This document shows, in pieces, positions 46,337 through 55,787 of a stretch of DNA of 64,000 bases. The DNA comes from Peribacillus frigoritolerans. Lineage in GTDB: Bacteria > Bacillota > Bacilli > Bacillales > DSM-1321. The stretch's first letter is position 1; each line of letters opens with the position of its first letter. The DNA lies in assembly GCF_001636405.1 (NCBI RefSeq), contig NZ_KV440950.1:2379712-2443711 (forward strand), in the 5' to 3' direction. Both the position numbers and the translations under genes were made by a program. The notes under the pieces were generated by a model. It was not told the DNA's origin. It did no database searches and worked only from the letters and a program-made list of their open reading frames with translations.

Positions 46337-48271
46337 TTGATAAAAATAAAACTCGTTGTTCCCCGAAAAGGGTATATTACGGATGCTTTTGAAAGATTTG
46401 AGGAGTTCAACAAGTTGGAAGAATCGGAAAACGGTGGTAATGTTTCAGTGAAGTTTGTTTTAGAGGAAGTAGTAGAGGATGCCGATAAGATTGGGAAGTT
46501 GAAGCTTGATGCCGATGTAATCATCTCAAGGGGATTAATCACGAAACTATTAAAAGAATGCAATGAATCCATTCCTATCGTTGATATACCTGTGCAGGGC
46601 ATTGACCTCATTCGTTCCCTGCATGATTGCAAGGCACGTTTCGGCAGTAAAAAAGTGGCCGTCATAGGGGCTTTGAATATGATTTATGGTGTGGAAAACC
46701 TTTCGGATATCGTTGATTTGCCAATTCAGTCCTATATATTAAATGATATCGAGTCCTCAGTCAGTTTAGTGGATTTAGCCGCAAGAGATGGCTGTGAGGT
46801 TGTGTTAAGTGGGTTAAGTACCTGTAAATATGCTGAAGAGATAGGGCTGGGGGCCATTCTGGTTGATACTGGAAAGGAATCATTTCGGCAGGCGTTGATT
46901 GAGGCGAAAAGGGTAGCTCTTGTCAGCAGAAGGGAACAGGAGAAGACCAAGCGTTACCAAACGATTCTTAATTATGCCTATGAAGGGGTTATTGCTATAG
47001 ATTTAAAGGGACAAATATCCGTATTTAATACGGCGGCTCAGGAGATTTTGTCCATTGCCAAGGGGAGCTTAATTGGAAATTCCATATACGATATAATAAA
47101 GCCCGGGAAATTTCGTAATATGCTTTTAAACGACGATGAATACGAAAAAGATACGGTTGCTTACCAATCCATTCAAATATCGGTAAAAAAAGTCGGGATA
47201 TTTTTAAAAGGTAAAAAAGTGGGGGATATGGTCGCCTTTCAAGATGTTACCCGCATTCAGGAGATGGAAGGGAAGTTCTTTAGAAAGCTTCATTCACGCG
47301 GACATGTGGCGAAGTACACATTTGATGATATATTGTATCGGAGTTCGGAAATCAAGAGGACGATTGAAACGGCTCAACGTTATAGTGAAGTAGATTCAAA
47401 CATTCTTATAATTGGAGAAACTGGAACGGGCAAGGAAATATTCGCCCAAAGCATACATAATCATAGCAACCGGAAAAATAACCCATTTGTAGCCATTAAT
47501 TGCGCAGCCCTTCCCGAAAATCTATTGGAAAGTGAGCTTTTCGGATATGCAGAAGGAGCTTTCACGGGAGCCATGAAAGGCGGAAAGCAAGGATTTTTTG
47601 AACTGGCCCATAGAGGTACGATTTTTTTGGATGAAATAGGAGAAATCTCCCCAAAAATGCAAAGCCGGCTGCTGCGTGTCCTGCAGGAGCGTGAAATCAT
47701 GCGCATCGGTGATGATAAAGTAATCCCGGTTGATGTGAGAATAGTGTCGGCAACGAACAAAGACCTCATGCAAATGGTAAAGAGTAATGAGTTTCGGGAG
47801 GATCTGTATTATCGCTTGAGTGTGCTGGACCTTGTATTGCCTCCGCTTCGGGAACGCAGAGAAGATATTCCGTTATTGGTGAATGCCTTTATTCGGAAAG
47901 GTCATTCGGATCAGAAACAAATCAAAATTTCGGAAACTGCCATGAAAAGGCTGAGTGAAGGGAATTGGGAAGGGAATATTCGCCAATTGCAAAATTTTTG
48001 TGAGCGATTATGCGCTCTTTATAAGAACAAGATAATTGATGTGTACGATATCGAAATGTATTTTCCGAATAAAAGTAATAAGAAAATACTTCTTTCGGAA
48101 CAAAACGAAGAGATGGATATAACACCTGGGATACATTTATCCGAGCGTGAAAGAATTGTTCAAACGTTAATCAAGGTGAATTTTAACAAAGGAAAAGCTG
48201 CTTTTGAGTTAGGGATGAGTCGGACGACTTTATGGAGAAAGATGAAAAATTTGAATATCGAAACAAATTGA
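46337..48271 (+). CDS. Sigma-54-dependent activator with PrpR-type sensor
   Basis: This enhancer-binding protein opens sigma-54 promoters in response to a ligand. The 644-residue protein has a PrpR_N-like periplasmic-binding-fold sensor (about 1-195), a PAS domain (about 205-310), an AAA+ domain with Walker A GETGTGKE (360-367), the sigma-54 contact loop GAFTGA (407-412) and Walker B GTIFLDE, and a Fis-type HTH at the end (KAAFELGMSRTTLWRKMK). The start is a TTG eight bases after GGAGG (46324-46328). Directly downstream lie a candidate UAS and a -24/-12 promoter, so it most likely controls the next eight genes. Confidence 0.93.
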   Translation: MIKIKLVVPRKGYITDAFERFEEFNKLEESENGGNVSVKFVLEEVVEDADKIGKLKLDADVIISRGLITKLLKECNESIPIVDIPVQGIDLIRSLHDCKARFGSKKVAVIGALNMIYGVENLSDIVDLPIQSYILNDIESSVSLVDLAARDGCEVVLSGLSTCKYAEEIGLGAILVDTGKESFRQALIEAKRVALVSRREQEKTKRYQTILNYAYEGVIAIDLKGQISVFNTAAQEILSIAKGSLIGNSIYDIIKPGKFRNMLLNDDEYEKDTVAYQSIQISVKKVGIFLKGKKVGDMVAFQDVTRIQEMEGKFFRKLHSRGHVAKYTFDDILYRSSEIKRTIETAQRYSEVDSNILIIGETGTGKEIFAQSIHNHSNRKNNPFVAINCAALPENLLESELFGYAEGAFTGAMKGGKQGFFELAHRGTIFLDEIGEISPKMQSRLLRVLQEREIMRIGDDKVIPVDVRIVSATNKDLMQMVKSNEFREDLYYRLSVLDLVLPPLRERREDIPLLVNAFIRKGHSDQKQIKISETAMKRLSEGNWEGNIRQLQNFCERLCALYKNKIIDVYDIEMYFPNKSNKKILLSEQNEEMDITPGIHLSERERIVQTLIKVNFNKGKAAFELGMSRTTLWRKMKNLNIETN

Positions 48272-48280
48272 AACGTAATG

Positions 48281-48313
48281 AAACAAATTAATTCATTATG
48301 AAACAATTTGTTT
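48281..48313 (+). promoter_or_regulatory. Candidate upstream activating sequence
   Basis: AAACAAATT (48281-48289) and AATTTGTTT (48305-48313) form a perfect inverted repeat centred 24 bp apart, about 75-100 bp before the -24 element. TGAAAC occurs three times nearby, and a further AAACAAATT is at 48261. The distance suits an enhancer for the adjacent activator. Confidence 0.55.
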
Positions 48314-48379
48314 ACTTTATTTATCTCTTACTTTGAGAACGAATTGGCTTCTTTCTTGAATAAACAGATGTTTTTTATG

Positions 48380-48395
48380 TTGGCACAATAATTGT
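48380..48395 (+). promoter_or_regulatory. Sigma-54 (SigL) -24/-12 promoter
   Basis: TTGGCAC-AATAA-TTGT matches the TTGGCAC-N5-TTGCW consensus except for one base in the -12 element. It lies about 45-60 bp before the first structural gene and downstream of a sigma-54 activator gene. No other -24/-12 element was found between the genes up to 58325. Confidence 0.88.
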
Positions 48396-48438
48396 ATATA
48401 AACAATGTAGTAGGAAAGGTTTTTCCTTCAAGGTTAAC

Positions 48439-49434
48439 ATGAAAGGTTGGTGGGAATGTGTGAGTCATTTAGTGTATATTCCTCAAGATATTGAGAAAGA
48501 GGGGAAAAGTTATTTAGTAGAAAAAGGCTTTAAGATTAAAGTAGGGTCTGATTTGTCGCAAGAAATTCTTATGGAAGAAATCAAGGGTTGTGATGCAGTA
48601 CTAACGAGATCAACCGCTGTAATAAATAGAGAAGTTATTACAGCAGCTGAAAACCTCAAAGTAATAGCTAAGTATGGAGTGGGCTTGGACAATATCGATA
48701 TCGAAGCCGCCACAGAGCGTGGCATATATGTAACAAATACCCCAGAGGCGAATGCGAATTCTGTAGCGGAACATGTAATGGCATTAATTTTATCATTGTC
48801 CAAAAACTTAAGCTTAGCTGATAAAGAGCTGCGCAGCGGGAATTTTGCTATCCGTAATCAACTTTTTGGCATGGACTTGGAAGGCAAGACTTTGGGGATT
48901 ATCGGACTGGGGAGAATCGGTAGAATACTGGCAAAAAAGGCTTCCGAGGGCTTCGATATGAAAGTGATGGGCTACGACCCCTATGTTACAGCCAGCACGA
49001 ATTCGGAGTTGGAGATAGCAACAGATTTAGAATGGGTATTCAGAAACGCCGATGTTATTAGTCTGCACCTGCCGTTAACGAAAACAACAAAAGGAATAAT
49101 AGGAAGCCGTGAGTTTTCCTGGATGAAAACTTCCGCCTTTTTTGTAAACGCTTCCAGGGGCGGTGTGGTGAAGGAAATTGATTTAGTAAACGCTTTGCAA
49201 GCAGGCGAGATTGCCGGTGCTGGAATAGACGTATTTGAAGTTGAACCTCCTGATAAATGGAATCCACTTTTTAAATTGGATAATGTGATTGTCAGTCCTC
49301 ATAATGCCGCTTTGACGAAGGAAGGTTCCGTACGCATGGCTGTACATGCCGCCATGCAGGTGGAAAAAGTTCTTACTGGCGCGAAACCGAACTGGGCTGT
49401 AAATGAGCCCTTAACTAAAGGGATGTCAATGTAA
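48439..49434 (+). CDS. D-2-hydroxyacid dehydrogenase (SerA-like)
   Basis: The NAD-dependent oxidoreductase has 331 residues with Rossmann motif GLGRIGRILA and the catalytic Arg (NASRGG), Glu (FEVEPP) and His (SPHNAAL) of the D-2-hydroxyacid dehydrogenase family. It lacks the ACT domain of full SerA, so a catabolic 2-oxoacid/2-hydroxyacid role fits better than serine synthesis. CAAGG precedes ATG 48439; a GTG at 48460 behind GGTGGG is a possible start giving MSHLVYIPQDI. First gene of the sigma-54 operon. Confidence 0.85.
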   Translation: MKGWWECVSHLVYIPQDIEKEGKSYLVEKGFKIKVGSDLSQEILMEEIKGCDAVLTRSTAVINREVITAAENLKVIAKYGVGLDNIDIEAATERGIYVTNTPEANANSVAEHVMALILSLSKNLSLADKELRSGNFAIRNQLFGMDLEGKTLGIIGLGRIGRILAKKASEGFDMKVMGYDPYVTASTNSELEIATDLEWVFRNADVISLHLPLTKTTKGIIGSREFSWMKTSAFFVNASRGGVVKEIDLVNALQAGEIAGAGIDVFEVEPPDKWNPLFKLDNVIVSPHNAALTKEGSVRMAVHAAMQVEKVLTGAKPNWAVNEPLTKGMSM

Positions 49435-49520
49435 TAATACAATAATAATTATCTGTTTTTTCTGAAAAATGAGGTTTGGACAGTTCGAGTTGGGCATTTG
49501 TTGATAAGGGTGGTGAACAA

Positions 49521-49712
49521 ATGAAGAAAATAATCTATGTGATAAGTGCAATACCGGCACTTGGCTCGCTAGTGGTTATTAATCGAATTGAACCTTATGT
49601 GTTAGGGATGCCATTTGTTCTTTTTTGGGCCATATTATGGGTCTGTCTTACATCAGTTTTTTTGATAATCGCTAATAAACTTGATCCTGCAACCGAGGAG
49701 GAAGAAGACTGA
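49521..49712 (+). CDS. DUF3311-like small membrane protein, transporter partner
   Basis: This 63-residue protein has two helices (IIYVISAIPALGSLVVI and VLFWAILWVCLTSVFLI) and an acidic EEEED tail. Such DUF3311 proteins are regularly encoded immediately before SSS-family symporters and are thought to be accessory subunits. The ribosome site GGTGG lies before ATG 49521; its stop overlaps the symporter ATG by one base. Confidence 0.8.
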   Translation: MKKIIYVISAIPALGSLVVINRIEPYVLGMPFVLFWAILWVCLTSVFLIIANKLDPATEEEED

Positions 49713-51208
49713 TGAATGAAGCCCTGCTTGTTATCCTTTTCTTTCTGGTTTTGTGTATTTGGTTAGGGCTTCAAGCTCGAAAAGGTAAAAATATGAGTTT
49801 GGAACAATGGGCCATTGGCGGAAGAGGCTTCGGCAGCTTTTTGCTCTTCTTCTTGATAGCAGGTGAAATGTTTACGACATATACGTTTTTGGGGGCAAGC
49901 GGCGGAGCTTATCGATCTGGTATGCCTCCTGCCTTATACGCTTTCAATTGCTTCTATTTTGTAATCGCCTATTGGCTGTTACCGCCTATTTGGAGGTATG
50001 CCAAAAAAAATAATGTCATTTCTCAATCTGATTTTTATGACAAAAAGTACAACAGTCCTGCTCTAGGTGTCCTTGTGGCGGTAATTAGCGTCATTTCAAT
50101 TATTCCATATCTGATCATGCAGTTAAAAGGATTAGGTATTATCGTATCGGAAACCTCCTATGGGTCCATTCCTCCGAATGTGGCTATAGTTGTTGGGGTA
50201 ATTGCGATCACAATTTATGTAACGGCTTCAGGGATGCATGGAGTGGCGTGGACCGCTGTCATTAAAGATATCATGATTCTGACTGTTGTCGTCTTTATGG
50301 GGATTTATTTTCCACTTCATTATTACGGTGGTATACAGCCGATGTTTGAAGCAATCGATACAGCAAAACAAGGATTTTTGATTTTCCCGGAACAAGGTTT
50401 GAGTATCTCTTGGTTCATATCGGCTACGATCATGACAGCACTTGCATTCTATATGTTTCCACATATGTTGGCGGGAGTGTTCTCTGCAAAAAGTCCGAAA
50501 TCACTTCGTTGGAATGCTGGGGTTATGCCAATTTATCAAGTAATCATCATTTTTTCGTTATTTATTGGTTTTTCTGCGATTCTCCAAGTCCCGAATTTAC
50601 AGGGAGCAGAAGCAGATTTAGCTTTATTTAAAATGGCGAAGATGTCATTTGATCCCTGGTTTGTCGGAGTTATTGGAGCATCAGGGGCAATGGCCGCCCT
50701 TATTCCCAGTTCACTCGTGTTGACGGCTACGGCTACGATACTTTCAAAAAATGTATATAAGGTATGGAAGCCGAATACATCGGATGACCAGCTACAAAGA
50801 TTGAGCAGGATGTTAGTACCAGTCATTTCTATAGTGACTCTATATTTTACGTTCAATGGCGGGGAGTCGATTTTTACGTTGTATCTTATGGCATATAGCT
50901 TCATGGCACAGTTGTTTCCAGCACTTTTTTTCAGTCTATGGAAAAATAATCCTGTCACGGTTCAAGGAGCATTTGCCGGAATGATCGTTGGAATTCTAAT
51001 TGTTGTATACTCGACCACATCAGGTACAACACTTGCTACATTATTTCCATCTCTGCCGCAAGCAATACAAGATCTTGATGTAGGGTTAGCTGTATTATTC
51101 ATCAACATCGCAGTAACTTTGGGAGTGAGTGCCGTTACAAGAAAAACTCCAATTGGGATGAAAGAAGATAATAAACAGGCTTCAGGAATGGAAAAGATTG
51201 TTAAATGA
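49712..51208 (+). CDS. Sodium:solute symporter (SSS family)
   Basis: This 498-residue membrane protein has about 13 helices and the SSS features AIGGRGFGSFLLFFLIAGE, GASGGAYRSG and YLIMQLKGLG. It is related to pantothenate/proline/monocarboxylate symporters; the substrate cannot be read from sequence. It is coupled to the DUF3311 protein, as usual for this subgroup. In this operon it is the likely importer of an acid or amino-acid-like substrate. Confidence 0.9.
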   Translation: MNEALLVILFFLVLCIWLGLQARKGKNMSLEQWAIGGRGFGSFLLFFLIAGEMFTTYTFLGASGGAYRSGMPPALYAFNCFYFVIAYWLLPPIWRYAKKNNVISQSDFYDKKYNSPALGVLVAVISVISIIPYLIMQLKGLGIIVSETSYGSIPPNVAIVVGVIAITIYVTASGMHGVAWTAVIKDIMILTVVVFMGIYFPLHYYGGIQPMFEAIDTAKQGFLIFPEQGLSISWFISATIMTALAFYMFPHMLAGVFSAKSPKSLRWNAGVMPIYQVIIIFSLFIGFSAILQVPNLQGAEADLALFKMAKMSFDPWFVGVIGASGAMAALIPSSLVLTATATILSKNVYKVWKPNTSDDQLQRLSRMLVPVISIVTLYFTFNGGESIFTLYLMAYSFMAQLFPALFFSLWKNNPVTVQGAFAGMIVGILIVVYSTTSGTTLATLFPSLPQAIQDLDVGLAVLFINIAVTLGVSAVTRKTPIGMKEDNKQASGMEKIVK

Positions 51209-51287
51209 CAGTGGGAATCAGTCCAATATTCATATAATCGTAGATTACTAGAATAAAAACACGTTTTCGAAAGCGGGAGGCTTGATT

Positions 51288-52952
51288 ATGAAAGTCAGTG
51301 GAGGAAGAGCAGTAGTAGAAGTAATGGCTAAAGAAGGGGTGAAAAAAGCTTTTTGTGTACCAGGTGAAAGTTATCTTAGTGTAATGGATGCGCTGTACCA
51401 ACATCCTGAAATAGAACTTATTTCCGCAAGGCATGAAGGAGGTGCCTCTTTTATGGCGGAAGGGTATGCCAAGGCTTCAGGAGAGGTGGGAGTCTGTATG
51501 GCAACGCGTGGAGTGGGTGCTACAAACTTAGCTATCGGCATTCATACTGCTTCTCAGGATTCAACCCCTTTGGTTGCGCTTATTGGCCAAGTCGAACGTC
51601 CTTTTAAAGAAAAGGAAGCATTCCAGGAAGTGAATTTGACGGGTTTTTTCAGTCATTTATGTAAATGGACGGTAGAGATCGATCGTGTGGAAAGAATCCC
51701 GGAATTATTGCAGCGGGCTTTCCATATTGCGAGATCGGGGCGTCCGGGCCCTGTATTAGTGGCTTTGCCGCATGACATGTTGGAAGACGAGGCAGAGTTG
51801 AACATAACCCCTTCATATCGCTCGCTTCCTCCTCAACCACATATGGAAGAAGTGATACAGGCGATGGATACGATACGAAACGCGGAGCGCCCCGTTTTGA
51901 TTGCTGGCGGAGGTGTGATTCATGCTAAGGCCAACAGGTTGCTTGTACAGTTTGCGGAGGCAATGAAACTTCCTGTCATTACAGCTTTCCGTCGATTTGA
52001 CGCGTTTCCGAACTCACATCCTTGCTATGCAGGATGGCTTGGATTTGGGACACCTCAATATTTACTTGATGCAATCCGGGATGCAGATGTAGTTTTGGCA
52101 TTAGGGACACGATTCTCTCAAGTAGGAACACAAGATTACACCTTGCTTTCTAAAAATTCAAATCTGATCCATGTGGATATTTGTCCCGATATTTTTGGTA
52201 AAGTGTATGCTCCTTCTCTTGCCATTGAAGCGGATGTCAAGAGCTTTTTGGAACAAGCACTGCAAGCTTCAGAATCAGGATCTTTTATTTCGGGCGAAGA
52301 TCATCTTAAAGAAATGCACGATAAATATATTGAATTTTCTGAACCAAAATCCGATTACACAGAAGATTTCGTTGATATGGACGGATTGATGCATGATCTG
52401 GCTGTCTGCCTGCCGAAGGATACCATCATTACAAATGATGCAGGCAACTTTTTTGGATGGCTATCAAGATATTATCGTTTTGAACAAGAAAACACATACG
52501 TGGGGCCAACGTCGGGTGCAATGGGATATGGACTGCCTGCTGCTATTGGGGCAAAACTGGCGCAGCCTCACAAACAGGTTGTTTCTATTTCAGGAGATGG
52601 AGGCTTCATGATGACTCTCCAAGAGATTGAAACCGCTGTAAGGTATAAAATTCCGACCATATCAATTGTTGTGAACAACAATATTTACGGAACAATCCGA
52701 GCACATCAAGAAAGGCATTTTCCAAACCGGGCGGTTGGAACCGACTTATCCAATCCTGATTTTGCCGGATTGGCCCGCTTATTTGGGGCGCATGGTGAAA
52801 AGGTTGAAAAAAATATTGATTTTGCACCAGCGCTGCAAAGGGCGATTGCTTCAGGGCTGCCGGCTGTAATAGAAGTAGCAGTCAATCCAAAGATTCTATC
52901 TGTAGGCCAGGACAAGAAGGAAGTAAACGAAAAGCTAGTGTCTAACAATTAA
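51288..52952 (+). CDS. ThDP-dependent enzyme (acetolactate-synthase/decarboxylase-like)
   Basis: The 554-residue protein has the three domains of the POX/ALS superfamily: PYR domain with catalytic E50 in SARHEGGASF, a central Rossmann domain (about 190-330) and the PP domain with the GDGGFMM...NNNIYG cofactor motif. It splits or joins 2-oxoacids. It may be a 2-oxoacid decarboxylase or lyase in this pathway; anabolic acetolactate synthase is unlikely because no small subunit is nearby. GGGAGG is five bases before ATG 51288. Confidence 0.88.
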   Translation: MKVSGGRAVVEVMAKEGVKKAFCVPGESYLSVMDALYQHPEIELISARHEGGASFMAEGYAKASGEVGVCMATRGVGATNLAIGIHTASQDSTPLVALIGQVERPFKEKEAFQEVNLTGFFSHLCKWTVEIDRVERIPELLQRAFHIARSGRPGPVLVALPHDMLEDEAELNITPSYRSLPPQPHMEEVIQAMDTIRNAERPVLIAGGGVIHAKANRLLVQFAEAMKLPVITAFRRFDAFPNSHPCYAGWLGFGTPQYLLDAIRDADVVLALGTRFSQVGTQDYTLLSKNSNLIHVDICPDIFGKVYAPSLAIEADVKSFLEQALQASESGSFISGEDHLKEMHDKYIEFSEPKSDYTEDFVDMDGLMHDLAVCLPKDTIITNDAGNFFGWLSRYYRFEQENTYVGPTSGAMGYGLPAAIGAKLAQPHKQVVSISGDGGFMMTLQEIETAVRYKIPTISIVVNNNIYGTIRAHQERHFPNRAVGTDLSNPDFAGLARLFGAHGEKVEKNIDFAPALQRAIASGLPAVIEVAVNPKILSVGQDKKEVNEKLVSNN

Positions 52953-53005
52953 CATTGGAAGTTAGCGGGACCCAAAAAAAAAGGCATACAAGGGAGGTAT
53001 CATAG

Positions 53006-54187
53006 TTGTTAAAGCCATATATAGTTGTTGAATGGAATGATACGGAAACAGATGCTAAAGGCTGGCTGGTCGTCCATAACTTTGTAAAAGGATACACAGG
53101 CGGCGGTACAAGAATGCACCCAACTGTTACAAGAGAAGAGGTAGAAAGGCTGGCCGAGGCGATGGCTTATAAGTATGTAGCCTGTGAGTCTGAGACGACT
53201 GGCGGTTGTAAAGCGGGCATTGCCTATGATTATAAAGCGCCAGACGCATATGCAGTGTTAAGAAGATTTCTGATTGCGATGATGCCTTATGTAGATATAG
53301 GGGTATCTTTAGGCAGTGATTTAGGCACCAAATATGAAGATGTGCTCAAAATATTTAATGAATTTGGTATCGATATCCCTCTAACGAAATCAATGAAACA
53401 GAATCCGAATGTTCTGCAAGGGATAAAAGACTTTGATGAACTGTTGACGACAAAAATCGACGGGTTGTTTTTAAACGATGTCGTAACAGGCTATGGTGTG
53501 GCATTTTCCGCAGATGAGGCATGGAAATTTAAAGGCGGAAAAGCCGGAGCGAGAGTCGTCATTCAAGGGTTCGGCTGTGTAGGGGCAAGCTGCGCATTGA
53601 AAATGACCCAGTTAGGTTATAAAGTTGTGGGAATTTCTGATGCAGCTCTTTTGGTAACGTGTGAAGAAGGATTGGATGTCCAAAAGCTTATTGATCATAA
53701 GAATATGTACGGGGAAATGGATAATGCCTTTTTTGAACCGCATTATGATGTAAGGCCAAACACGGAATGGCTCGACATAGATTGCGACATTTTAATTCCG
53801 TCCGCATTGGAGGATGTCATCCACATATCCAATGCCAAAAGCGTAAAAGCGAGCTTGATTGTGGAGGCGGCAAACATTCCCCTTTCTCCCGAGGGAGACG
53901 AGATCATAAGACAAAGAGGAATAGATGTTGTCAATGATTTCGTTGCCAACCTGGGGGCGATAAGATTTTATGATGCGGTTATTTTCGGACTAGTTAAACC
54001 AAATCCACAAGCTGTCGTTGATGATATTGAAAGACTATGCAGGAAAAATACGTATCACTTGTTTAAACAAGCTAAAAACGAAAATAAATATCAAAGAGAA
54101 GTAGCTTATGAAATATTTAAACCGACAATCAGCGACTTGCCGGAAAATGAAGAGCCATCCGAAGCGTTATCGGGGAACTCTCGTTAA
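53006..54187 (+). CDS. Leu/Glu/Phe/Val-dehydrogenase-like amino-acid dehydrogenase
   Basis: The 393-residue protein has a LeuDH-type catalytic domain with GGGTRMHP, lysines K56 (AMAYK) and K69 (GGCKAGI) at the positions of the LeuDH substrate-binding and catalytic lysines, and D105 in SDLGT. A Rossmann domain follows with VIQGFGCVGASCAL. The glycine loop GGCKAG differs from the usual GGGK/GGAKGG, hinting at an unusual substrate. Expected reaction: oxidative deamination of an amino acid to a 2-oxoacid. It starts with TTG eight bases behind GGGAGG. Confidence 0.85.
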   Translation: MLKPYIVVEWNDTETDAKGWLVVHNFVKGYTGGGTRMHPTVTREEVERLAEAMAYKYVACESETTGGCKAGIAYDYKAPDAYAVLRRFLIAMMPYVDIGVSLGSDLGTKYEDVLKIFNEFGIDIPLTKSMKQNPNVLQGIKDFDELLTTKIDGLFLNDVVTGYGVAFSADEAWKFKGGKAGARVVIQGFGCVGASCALKMTQLGYKVVGISDAALLVTCEEGLDVQKLIDHKNMYGEMDNAFFEPHYDVRPNTEWLDIDCDILIPSALEDVIHISNAKSVKASLIVEAANIPLSPEGDEIIRQRGIDVVNDFVANLGAIRFYDAVIFGLVKPNPQAVVDDIERLCRKNTYHLFKQAKNENKYQREVAYEIFKPTISDLPENEEPSEALSGNSR

Positions 54188-54241
54188 CTTGTGTTAACCA
54201 TGAAAGTGTTCAGTTTATCAATCAGGAACGGGGGGGAATTC

Positions 54242-55672
54242 ATGCAAACAGAAGATGAAAATCAGCCAAAAGAATTACAGCGTTCAATGAAGAGTAGACA
54301 TTTATTCATGCTCTCCTTAGGTGGGGTAATTGGAACAGGTCTTTTCCTGGGATCAGGATATGCAATCGGTGAAGCTGGACCCTTAGGAGCGATTGTTGCC
54401 TATTTGGTCGGTGGTCTATTAATGTACTTGGCGATGATTTGTCTCGGTGAATTATCGGTAGTGATGCCGGTATCCGGTTCCTTTCAGGTCCATGCAACGA
54501 AATTTATTGGTCCCGCCACTGGATTTGTCATTGGCTGGATTTACTGGCTAAGCTGGGCTCTTTACGTAGGCCTGGAATTTGTAGCGGCCGGTTTGCTCAT
54601 GACCAGATGGTTTCCCGATATACCAGTATGGATATGGTGTGTGATATTTACGATCCTTTTATTCACTATAAATGCATTGACTACGCGAAGTTTTGCAGAG
54701 ACCGAGTATTGGTTCTCCGGGATTAAAGTGCTTGCCGTCATTCTCTTCATAATTATCGGTGCAGCAGCGATGTTTGGATTGATTCATATGGAGGATGCAC
54801 AACCTGCCCCGTTCCTTTCCAATTTTATAGGAGATGGACTATTCCCTACAGGGTTGACGGGTGTTTTTATATCGATGATGACAGTCGTATATGCTTTCCA
54901 GGGATCGGAAATCATGGGTGTTGCAGCAGGAGAGACGGAAAATCCGCAAAAAAGCATTCCGAGAGCGATTCGAAACATCGTAATACGTGTGCTGCTTTTC
55001 TATGTACTGGCAATCTTTGTTCTATCGGCCATCGTTCCTTGGAAAGAAGTCGGTGTACTGGAAAGTCCATTTGTTACCGTGTTTGAAATGGTAGGCATTC
55101 CTTATGCAGCAGACATTATGAATTTCGTAATTTTGACGGCGGTCCTCTCTGTAGGAAACACGGGTCTGTTTGCTTGTACCAGGATCCTTTTCTCCCTTTC
55201 TCAAAACGGTATGGCACATTCTTCATTTGGAAAGCTCAATCGGCGCGGTGTACCTATGAACGCCTTACTAGTCACCATGGTCTTTGCCTTGCTGTCGCTG
55301 CTTACTAGTGTAGTAGCGGAAGAAACGTTATTCGTTGTGCTGCTTTCCATAAGCGGGGTTGGAGGGGTGCTTACTTGGATGGCGATTGCGTTCGCACAGT
55401 ACAGATTCCGTAAGCAGTATATCAGAACAGGAGGAAAGGTTGAAAATCTGAAGTTTAGAGTACCTTTTTTCCCGTTTGCCCCAATTCTCTGCATCATTAT
55501 GTGTCTAGGTATTTTCGTGTTTACCGCTTATGATCCGACACAGCGAACTTCGTTGTATTGGGGATTAGGTTTCGTCATTGCTTGCTATACTTTTTACTAT
55601 TTTAGATATGCGCGAAGGAACGTCGAGGTGCCAGCCTTAACAAATGAACAGACCAATGATTTTATTCAATAG
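54242..55672 (+). CDS. Amino-acid permease, APC family (AAT type)
   Basis: This 476-residue protein has 12 predicted helices and the amino-acid permease signature MLSLGGVIGTGLFLGSG in helix 1 and FQGSEIMGVAAGE in helix 6. The family includes importers of basic amino acids, GABA and S-methylmethionine. The frame is open from 54191, but GGGGGGG with ATG 54242 is the better start. Its presence beside an amino-acid dehydrogenase suggests that the pathway substrate is amino-acid-like. Confidence 0.9.
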   Translation: MQTEDENQPKELQRSMKSRHLFMLSLGGVIGTGLFLGSGYAIGEAGPLGAIVAYLVGGLLMYLAMICLGELSVVMPVSGSFQVHATKFIGPATGFVIGWIYWLSWALYVGLEFVAAGLLMTRWFPDIPVWIWCVIFTILLFTINALTTRSFAETEYWFSGIKVLAVILFIIIGAAAMFGLIHMEDAQPAPFLSNFIGDGLFPTGLTGVFISMMTVVYAFQGSEIMGVAAGETENPQKSIPRAIRNIVIRVLLFYVLAIFVLSAIVPWKEVGVLESPFVTVFEMVGIPYAADIMNFVILTAVLSVGNTGLFACTRILFSLSQNGMAHSSFGKLNRRGVPMNALLVTMVFALLSLLTSVVAEETLFVVLLSISGVGGVLTWMAIAFAQYRFRKQYIRTGGKVENLKFRVPFFPFAPILCIIMCLGIFVFTAYDPTQRTSLYWGLGFVIACYTFYYFRYARRNVEVPALTNEQTNDFIQ

Positions 55673-55787
55673 TGATTATTATATCCAAGATATAAGAAAA
55701 CGGTCGTTTAAGATTCATGTAGAAGTGCAGTTAAAAGCAAAACCTATAATTTAGAGAACTAGAATAATAGAATACGGAGGAAATAGT

